Of a DNA stretch of 64,000 nucleotides, positions 58,935 through 64,000 are shown one piece after another. Source of the DNA: JACVRM01 sp963839815 (lineage in GTDB: Bacteria > Actinomycetota > Thermoleophilia > Gaiellales > Gaiellaceae); contig CAWIWF010000007.1 of assembly GCA_963839815.1 (NCBI GenBank), positions 124,001 to 188,000 of the forward strand, read 5' to 3'. The notes beneath the pieces were generated by a model. It ran no database searches and was not told the DNA's origin. It saw nothing but the letters and a program-made list of their open reading frames with translations. The position numbers were made by a program, and so were the translations under genes. Within the stretch, counting starts at the first letter, position 1. The number at the start of each line of letters is the position of its first letter.

Positions 58935-59045
58935 CTGACCCACTCGCGCTACACACGCGTGCGCCGCCCTCGAGTAGCGTCGGGACCGGAGGGAGGCTCG
59001 CGGCCGGCCCCAGGAACATGGCGGTGGGGGACATGTCTCGCGCAG
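58935..59045 (+). repeat. Promoter-plus-tail element, copy Q
   Basis: Box TACACACGCGTGCG (58950-58963), 11 bases, TAGCGT (58975-58980), then CGGGACCGGAGGGAGG, CGCGGCCGGCCCC and GGGGGACATGTCTC. Nearly the reverse complement of copy P at 34.8 kb over ~100 bases. Lies between two minus-strand genes but points to the plus strand. Confidence 0.7.
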
Positions 59046-59132
59046 ACAGTGCGCGGCCGCCGACCCCCGCATACCCTCTGCCGAGCTGCTCGGTCGTTCG
59101 CGCGGCGGCTGCCGGTCCCGTCACCGCCCGGG

Positions 59133-60539
59133 TCAGACGCTCTTGACCGCGTCGACGAGCTTGGCGACCGAGTCCTTCGCGTCGCCGAAGAGCATCGCCG
59201 TCTTGGGGTCGACGTAGAGCGGGTTGTCGACGCCGGCGAAGCCCGGGCTCATGCCTCGCTTCAGTACGACGACGCTTCTGGCCTGGTCGACGTCGAGGAT
59301 CGGCATGCCGTAGATCGGGCTCCCCGGCGAGTTCCGGGCAGACGGGTTGGTGACGTCGTTGGCGCCGATCACGAGCGCGACGTCCGTCTGCGGGAAGTCC
59401 GGGTTGATGTCGTCCATCTCGTGCAGCGCGTCGTAGGGCACCTGCGCCTCGGCGAGCAGCACGTTCATGTGCCCGGGCATGCGGCCCGCGACCGGATGGA
59501 TCGCGTAGCGGACGTCGACGCCGCGCCGCTCGAGCTCGTCCGCGAGCTTGCGCACGTCGTGCTGGGCCTGCGCGACCGCGAGCCCGTAGCCCGGCACGAC
59601 CACGACGCGCTTCGCATAGGCGAGCATCACCGCCACGTCGTCCGGCGTCGTCGCCCGCACCGCGCCGCCGTCGCCGTCCGGGCCCGCGCCGACACCTGTC
59701 ACCACCTGGCCGAAGGCGCCGAAGAGCACATTCGCGACCGAGCGGCCCATCGACCGGGCCATCATCAGCGTCAGCAGCGTGCCCGAGGCGCCGACGAGCG
59801 TGCCGCCGATGATCAGCGCGTTGTTGTCGAGCACGAAGCCGGCCGCGACGCCGCTCAGCCCCGAGAACGCGTTCAGGAGTGCGATCACGACGGGCATGTC
59901 CGCACCGCCGATCGGGATCACGAACAGAACGCCGAAGACGAGCGCCGCCCCGACGAGCGGGATCAGCCAGACCCGCTCCTCCGTCACCCCCGCCACGGCG
60001 GCAAACAGCACCGAAGCTGCCAGCACCGACCCGTTCACCGCCTGCTGGGCGGGGAACGACACCGGCCGTCCCGAGACCAGCTCCTGCAGCTTCGCGAACG
60101 CGACGACGCTGCCCGACAGCGTGACGGCGCCGATCAGCGCCGAGGTGAGGCTCGCGATCACCTCCTGGCCGCCGACGCTCCCGGGGAGCGGCGCCAGCCG
60201 GTGGAACTCCGCTGCCGCCACCAGTGCCGCCGCGCCGCCGCCGGCGCCGTTCAGCAGCGCCACCATCTGCGGCATCGCCGTCATCTTCACGTAGCGCGCC
60301 GCCGGCACTCCCAGCACCGCGCCCACGGCGAGCCCCGCCAGCACGAGCCAGTAGCGGTTCACCTCCGCCAGGGTCAGCGTGAAGATCACCGCCACCACCA
60401 TCCCGACAGCCGCGAGCCGGTTGCCGAGCCGGGCGGTACGCGGGTCGCCGAGCATCTTGATGCCGAGCACGAAGCCCACGGCGGAGACGACGTAGGCAAG
60501 GTTGACCCAGTTCTCGGAGAGGGCGAAGCCGACCGTCAC
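59133..60539 (-). CDS. pntB: NAD(P) transhydrogenase subunit beta
   Basis: A 468-residue membrane protein that couples proton entry to hydride transfer from NADH to NADP+. N-terminal ~280 residues are about nine TM helices (LAYVVSAVGFVLGIKMLG, MPQMVALLNGAGGGAAALVA). The C-terminal dIII NADP-binding domain: VVVVPGYGLAVAQAQHDVRKLAD, YAIHPVAGRMPGHMNVLLAEA, VALVIGANDVTNPSARN, VVVLKRGMSPGFAGVDNPLY. Overlaps the upstream pntA part by four bases. Last of a three-gene operon. Confidence 0.97.
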   Translation of the reverse strand: MTVGFALSENWVNLAYVVSAVGFVLGIKMLGDPRTARLGNRLAAVGMVVAVIFTLTLAEVNRYWLVLAGLAVGAVLGVPAARYVKMTAMPQMVALLNGAGGGAAALVAAAEFHRLAPLPGSVGGQEVIASLTSALIGAVTLSGSVVAFAKLQELVSGRPVSFPAQQAVNGSVLAASVLFAAVAGVTEERVWLIPLVGAALVFGVLFVIPIGGADMPVVIALLNAFSGLSGVAAGFVLDNNALIIGGTLVGASGTLLTLMMARSMGRSVANVLFGAFGQVVTGVGAGPDGDGGAVRATTPDDVAVMLAYAKRVVVVPGYGLAVAQAQHDVRKLADELERRGVDVRYAIHPVAGRMPGHMNVLLAEAQVPYDALHEMDDINPDFPQTDVALVIGANDVTNPSARNSPGSPIYGMPILDVDQARSVVVLKRGMSPGFAGVDNPLYVDPKTAMLFGDAKDSVAKLVDAVKSV

Positions 60540-60835
60540 CGGTCGTCCTCGGGCTCGCGCCGCTTGAACATCTCCAGCATCCGGTCGGTGACGAGGAAGC
60601 CGCCGACGACGTTGATCGTCGCCAGCACGAGCGCCGCGAACGCGAGCACCTGCTCGAGCACCGAGTCCGAGGAGCCGGCGACGAGGATGGCGCCCACGAC
60701 GATGATCCCCGAGATCGCGTTCGTGCCCGACATCAACGGCGTGTGCAGCAGGGTCGGCACCCGCGAGATCAGCTCGAAGCCGAGGAAGACGGCGAGCGCG
60801 AAGATGGTCAGGCTGGCGATCAGCTCAGCGTCCAT
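60536..60835 (-). CDS. NAD(P) transhydrogenase alpha subunit, membrane part (PntA2/PntAB)
   Basis: A 99-residue protein with three TM helices: LTIFALAVFLGFELI, GTNAISGIIVVGAILVAG, VLAFAALVLATINVVGGFLV, ending in a charged tail (MLEMFKRREPEDD). RVPTLLHTPLMSGTNAISG is the family signature. It supplies the helices that are fused to the NAD domain in one-chain PntA; here alpha is split into two genes, as in many actinobacteria and Rhodospirillum. Confidence 0.95.
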   Translation of the reverse strand: MDAELIASLTIFALAVFLGFELISRVPTLLHTPLMSGTNAISGIIVVGAILVAGSSDSVLEQVLAFAALVLATINVVGGFLVTDRMLEMFKRREPEDDR

Positions 60836-60850
60836 CGCACCTCCCAGGGC

Positions 60851-61942
60851 TCATACCGCGACCGCCTCGCGCGTGATGCAGGCCCCGGCCGTTATCGGAT
60901 CGTCCCAGTCGAGCGCCAGCTCGCCGTCGGGAGCGAGATGCTGCAACAGCGCCAGCACGTTGCGGGAGAGCAGTTGGCTCGCGTGCGCGGGCATCGCGCT
61001 CGGCAGGTTGAGCAGTCCGACGATGCGCACGCCGTCGGCGTCGACCTCCTCGCCCGGCCGGGTCAGCTCGCAGTTGCCGCCCGCCTCGGCGGCGAGGTCG
61101 ACAATGACCGAGCCGGTGCGCATCCCCCGCACGGCGGCCGCCGGGATCAGCGTCGGCGCCGGGCGGCCCGGGACGAGCGCGGTGGTGATGACGACGTCGA
61201 ACTCCGGGATCCGCTCCTCGAGCGCCGCCTGCTGGGCCGCCTGCTCCTCTGGCGTCAGCTCGCGCGCGTAGCCGCCCTCGCCCTCCGCGCTCACGACACC
61301 GAGATCGAGAAAGCGGGCGCCGAGGCTCTCCACCTGCTCGCGCACGACCGGCCGGACGTCGAACCCCGAGACGACCGCGCCAAGCCGGTGCGCAGTCGCG
61401 ATCGCCTGCAGCCCGGCGACGCCGGCGCCTAGCACGAGCACCTTGGCGGGCGGCACCGTGCCGGCGGCCGTCATCAGCATCGGGAAGAAGCGGGGGAGCC
61501 GGTCGGCTGCGATCAGCGCGGCCTTGTAGCCGGCGACGGTGCTCTGCGAGGAGAGCGCGTCCATCGACTGCGCCCGCGTGATCCGGGGGATCGACTCGAG
61601 CGCGAAGGCGACGACGCCGCGCTCGGCCAGAGCCCGAGTGGTCTCGGGGTCGGTCAGCGGCTGCAGGAACCCCACCAGCACGGAACCGTCGCGGAGCTGC
61701 GCAACCTCCGCGGCCGAGGGCTTCGCGACGCGCGCAACCGCGTCGGCCGCGTACACCTCGTCGGCGCCGGACACCTGTGCCCCCGCCGCCTCGTAATCCG
61801 CGTCGGGGAAACCCGCGGCGACTCCGGCGCCGCGCTCGACGACGACGGAGAACCCGCCGCCGGCCAGCCGTCCGGCCACCTCCGGCACGAGCGCCACGCG
61901 GCGCTCCCCCGGCGCCGTCTCCCTCAGCACCCCGACCTTCAT
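60851..61942 (-). CDS. NAD(P) transhydrogenase alpha subunit, NAD-binding part (PntA1/PntAA)
   Basis: A 363-residue soluble dI domain resembling alanine dehydrogenase. KVGVLRETAPGERRVALVPE start, VGFLQPLTDPET, RITRAQSMDALSSQSTVAGYKAAL, nucleotide loop VLVLGAGVAGLQAIATAHRLGA, FDVRPVVREQVESLGA, DVVITTALVPGRPAPTLI. It binds NAD(H). Leaderless promoter at 61952-61957. Possibly regulated through the palindrome 104-126 bases upstream of its start. Confidence 0.96.
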   Translation of the reverse strand: MKVGVLRETAPGERRVALVPEVAGRLAGGGFSVVVERGAGVAAGFPDADYEAAGAQVSGADEVYAADAVARVAKPSAAEVAQLRDGSVLVGFLQPLTDPETTRALAERGVVAFALESIPRITRAQSMDALSSQSTVAGYKAALIAADRLPRFFPMLMTAAGTVPPAKVLVLGAGVAGLQAIATAHRLGAVVSGFDVRPVVREQVESLGARFLDLGVVSAEGEGGYARELTPEEQAAQQAALEERIPEFDVVITTALVPGRPAPTLIPAAAVRGMRTGSVIVDLAAEAGGNCELTRPGEEVDADGVRIVGLLNLPSAMPAHASQLLSRNVLALLQHLAPDGELALDWDDPITAGACITREAVAV

Positions 61943-61951
61943 CAGAGCCGA

Positions 61952-61957
61952 ACTCTA
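61952..61957 (-). promoter_or_regulatory. -10 hexamer TAGAGT for transhydrogenase operon
   Basis: Minus-strand TAGAGT is 9 bases from ATG 61942. Confidence 0.5.
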
Positions 61958-62045
61958 GAAGGTGGGGCCCCGCTGCTTCGGTCGAGCAGCAGCACGAAGC
62001 CGGGGAGGAGACGCTGCGGTGCCGCGCGGGACCTGCGGAGCGGCC

Positions 62046-62068
62046 TTTACATGGACAGTCGATGTAAA
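62046..62068. promoter_or_regulatory. Palindrome copy 3, half-site TTTACATGGAC
   Basis: Left arm TTTACATGGAC, central A62057, right arm GTCGATGTAAA: 10 of 11 pairs match. It lies between the divergent transhydrogenase operon and cupin gene, ~90 and ~155 bases from their -10 hexamers. Confidence 0.65.
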
Positions 62069-62221
62069 GAGTCCGCTGGCCGTGCCCAGCGCACGGCGCG
62101 GGGCTGCACATGCCTGAGCGCGAAGCCGCTCAGCCTGGGCGAGCCGCAGGCCCCGGCCAGCGATCTGTCGCATCGCGAGCGATCCTCGGCGCGTGCGCAA
62201 TTCGCGCCTGCGGGCGCACCC

Positions 62222-62227
62222 TAGAAT
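62222..62227 (+). promoter_or_regulatory. -10 hexamer TAGAAT for cupin gene
   Basis: TAGAAT is 7 bases before GTG 62235. Confidence 0.5.
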
Positions 62228-62234
62228 CGCGACG

Positions 62235-62636
62235 GTGCCGTTCACGCTCACGAATCTCAAAGCGGATGTGGAGGACATCGGATTCAGGTTCAACGGTGCG
62301 CCGGAGCTCGAGTTCCGCGCCGCGACCACGGCGCTCCAACTCCAGCAGTCCGCGCTCGGCTACCAGCGCCTCCCGCCCGGCTATCGCTTTCCGTACGGCC
62401 ACACGCATAGGACGCAGGAGGAGGTCTACGTGGTCGTGCGCGGCAGCGGACGGATGAAGCTCGACGAAGAGATCATCGATCTCGCACAGTGGGACGCGGT
62501 GCGAGTCCCACCCGGTACGTGGCGGGGCTACGAAGCCGGGCCGGACGGCCTCGAGATCATCGTCACCGGCGCCCCGAACCTGGGCGAGGATCCGCGCGAG
62601 GACGTCGAGGGGCAGCGCGACTGGTGGGCCGACTGA
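62235..62636 (+). CDS. Cupin domain protein
   Basis: A 133-residue single cupin. Motif 1 is FPYGHTHRTQEEVYVVVRGSGRMKLDEE (two His and a Glu as metal ligands) and motif 2 DAVRVPPGTWRGYEAGPDGLEII, in which the usual His is replaced by Trp/Arg (PPGTWRG for PPGxxHx). Such proteins may be isomerases, dioxygenases or sensors; function unknown. An in-frame ATG-less extension upstream is not supported; the GTG 62235 fits the promoter. The array of repeats starts ~60 bases after it. Confidence 0.85.
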   Translation: MPFTLTNLKADVEDIGFRFNGAPELEFRAATTALQLQQSALGYQRLPPGYRFPYGHTHRTQEEVYVVVRGSGRMKLDEEIIDLAQWDAVRVPPGTWRGYEAGPDGLEIIVTGAPNLGEDPREDVEGQRDWWAD

Positions 62637-62696
62637 TCGACCTCAGCGAGAGCGAGAGCGGGAGACCGGCTGTGCGACCCTCGACTGGGTGATGCC

Positions 62697-63396
62697 TCAG
62701 CCGGCGGCGTCGCACCGCCGCCGATCTCGCAGCCAGAGGGGGAGCTCGAGGGGGGAACTGGTTCTTCCACCCTCGAATGAAGTGAGCCTCCAGCGGGCGG
62801 CGTCGCGCCGCCGCCGGCGATCAGGAGGCAAGCGGTATCAGCAGCAGGAGGAGCGAGGGGGGAACCGTGCTGTTCCCTCGGGAGCGAAGGAGCGGCGGTC
62901 CGAGGCGCTCCCGGGCGGGGGGGAGCCCGACGGCTGTTCCCCCTCGGCAGAGCGAGGCCTCCAGCCGGCGGCGTCGCGCCGCCGCCGGCGACTAGGGAGG
63001 CGAGTGGTCTCCGAGGCGAGTGGTCTCCCGGGCGGGAGGGGGGAGCCCGAGGGGGGAACCGTGCTGTTCCCCCCTCGGCAGAGTGAGGCCTCCAGCCGGC
63101 GGCGTCGCGCCGCCGCCGGCGACTAGGGAGGCGAGCGGTCTCCGAGGCGAGTGGTCTCCCGGGCGGGAGGGGGGAGCCCGAGGGGGGAACCGTGCTGTTC
63201 CCCCCTCGGCAGAGTGAGGCCTCCAGCCGGCGGCGTCGCGCCGCCGCCGGCGTGAAGGGAGGCGAGTGGTCTCCGAGGCGAGTGGTCTCCCGGGCGGGAG
63301 GGGGGAGCCCGAGGGGGGAACCGTGCCGTTCCCCCCTCGGCAGAGCGAGGCCTCCAGCCGGCGGCGTCGCGCCGCCGCCGGCGTCCCAGGAGGCGA
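62697..63396. repeat. 131-bp tandem array with two hairpins per unit
   Basis: The string CCTCCAG(C)CGG recurs at 62787, 62958, 63089, 63220 and 63351; the last four are exactly 131 apart, the first interval is 171, and a partial unit starts at 62697. Each unit holds palindrome GCCGGCGGCG-TCGCG-CCGCCGCCGGC-like and hairpin GAGGGGGGAAC-CGTGCT-GTTCCCCCCTC. The last units differ at only a few bases, so amplification is recent. This 764-base gap between the cupin and dehydrogenase genes has no supported ORF. Confidence 0.93.
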
Positions 63397-63400
63397 GCGG

Positions 63401-64000
63401 TCACACCTCGAGCTTTGAGCGGGTGCGCCGGATCACTTCGTCGGTGAACTCGGTCGTGCCGGCATGGCCCCCCAGGTCGGCTGTGCGTACGCCCTCGGCG
63501 ACGGCCTCCAGCGCCCCCTCGCGAATCGCCCGAGCGGCCCGCTGCGAGCGCTCGTCGTCGCCGTAGCCGAGCAGGGCCGCTCCCGCCAGGATCATCGCCA
63601 GCGGGTTGGCCACGTCCTTGCCCTGGAGCGACGGCGCCGTTCCATGCGCTGCCTCGGCGACGACGGTCTGCAGCACGAAGTCGTCGTCGAAGGCGACCAG
63701 CCTCGACTCGGCGCCGGCGATCGAGCCGAAGAGCGGCAGCACGAGGTCGGAGAGGATGTCGCCGTCGCGGTTCAGCGCCGGGATCACGAGCGGGGCACCC
63801 GAGGCGCGCAGAAGCAGCGCGAAGGTGGCGTCGATCAGCTGCGGCTCGTACGGGACATCCGGGTGGCGCGCAGCCGCCGCGTCCATCTCCTCCTTGAGCA
63901 TGCCCTCGTAGACGGGGCTGACCGTGTACTTGGGGCCGCCGAAGACCTTCGCCCCGGTCCGCTCGGCCTCGCGGAAGGCGAACTCGGCGACCGAGCGGCA
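63401..64000 (-). CDS. Isocitrate/isopropylmalate dehydrogenase family protein, C-terminal part
   Basis: The C-terminal ~200 residues of a beta-decarboxylating dehydrogenase; the N-terminus lies beyond the window. RSVAEFAFREAERTGAKVFGG, YTVSPVYEGMLKEEMDAAAA, YEPQLIDATFALLLRASGAPLVIPALNRDGDILSDL (metal Asp), GAESRLVAFDDD, and VAEAAHGTAPSLQGKDVANPLAMILAGAALLGYG. The AEAAHGTAP segment is the cofactor loop. NRDGDILSDL matches the IDH/IMDH signature NxxGDxxSD. NADP-isocitrate dehydrogenase is likelier than isopropylmalate dehydrogenase because of the KVFGGPKYTVS segment, but this is not certain. Confidence 0.85.
   Translation of the reverse strand, partial: CRSVAEFAFREAERTGAKVFGGPKYTVSPVYEGMLKEEMDAAAARHPDVPYEPQLIDATFALLLRASGAPLVIPALNRDGDILSDLVLPLFGSIAGAESRLVAFDDDFVLQTVVAEAAHGTAPSLQGKDVANPLAMILAGAALLGYGDDERSQRAARAIREGALEAVAEGVRTADLGGHAGTTEFTDEVIRRTRSKLEV

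Noticed and set aside
59133..61271. Plus-strand open frame (58959-61271, 770 codons) opposite pntB
   Set aside because: His/Arg/Asp-rich shadow of the transhydrogenase genes.
62697..63396. CRISPR array
   Set aside because: Units are 131 bases with no short repeat/unique spacer alternation, and no cas gene is present.

Overview
The window is about 72% GC and reads as chromosome of a deep-branching actinobacterium, most likely class Thermoleophilia (Gaiellales/Solirubrobacterales type). Grounds are gene content and order: mfd - PpiC foldase - mazG - eno - pyk - ftsB - DUF501; DUF177 - rpmF - acpP - rnc - smc - ftsY - ffh - rpsP - khpA - rimM - trmD - lepB - rplS - rnhB - yraN; GTG/TTG starts are frequent. 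This placement is inference from family knowledge; no 16S or tRNA gene is visible.

Layout. 1-3408: end of mfd, a lipoprotein foldase, mazG and enolase. 3716-6432 (-): a kinase-cyclase-membrane-periplasmic binding protein fusion. 6752-9697: pyruvate kinase (heavily frameshifted), FtsB-like protein, DUF501 and two small genes. 9755-11932: an HTH-receiver fusion, a 305-bp direct repeat and small membrane proteins. 11992-17335: multi-GAF SpoIIE-type phosphatase, fused MFS/spermidine synthase and an L,D-transpeptidase. 17770-19483: cytochrome c maturation set (TlpA/CcmG-like, CcmH, CcdA). 19436-25329: ferredoxin, receiver protein, VOC protein, flavoprotein, two-component pair and radical SAM protein. 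25446-31622: HlyC/CorC protein, RecG, Nudix, kelch protein, RsmD and CoaD. 31683-40561: division/translation cluster with an ABC-F gene set between DUF177 and rpmF. 40597-44336: a small SD-led gene, a large cyclase-ATPase-TPR regulator and dodecin. 44672-50953: SRP/ribosome/rRNA maturation operon with two signal peptidases. 50953-57664: GNAT, DUF6886, an orphan DNA methyltransferase, Nudix, ComM, DprA, FAD oxidoreductase and VOC. 57980-62636: ornithine-cyclodeaminase-like enzyme, a three-gene transhydrogenase and a cupin. 62697-63396: a 131-bp tandem array. 63401-end: isocitrate/isopropylmalate dehydrogenase family gene, cut by the window edge.

Three sequence-level patterns run through the window. 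(1) A TANNNT hexamer sits 6-11 bases upstream of the start codon at some two dozen genes, which predicts widespread leaderless mRNAs; Shine-Dalgarno-led genes are a minority. (2) Noncoding DNA carries at least four recurrent elements: GC-rich palindromic repeats; a promoter-plus-structured-tail element at about 34.8, 39.1, 44.5 and 59.0 kb whose promoter box also precedes comM; a 23-bp palindrome with half-site TTTACATGGAC (three copies); and a palindrome with half-site TTGCAACAG (two copies). (3) Roughly two dozen apparent single-base indels break otherwise well-conserved genes, about nine of them in pyk alone; most lie in G/C runs and look like sequencing or assembly error rather than decay. 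The promoter-plus-tail family and the kinase-cyclase-receptor fusion are the best candidates for undescribed biology.
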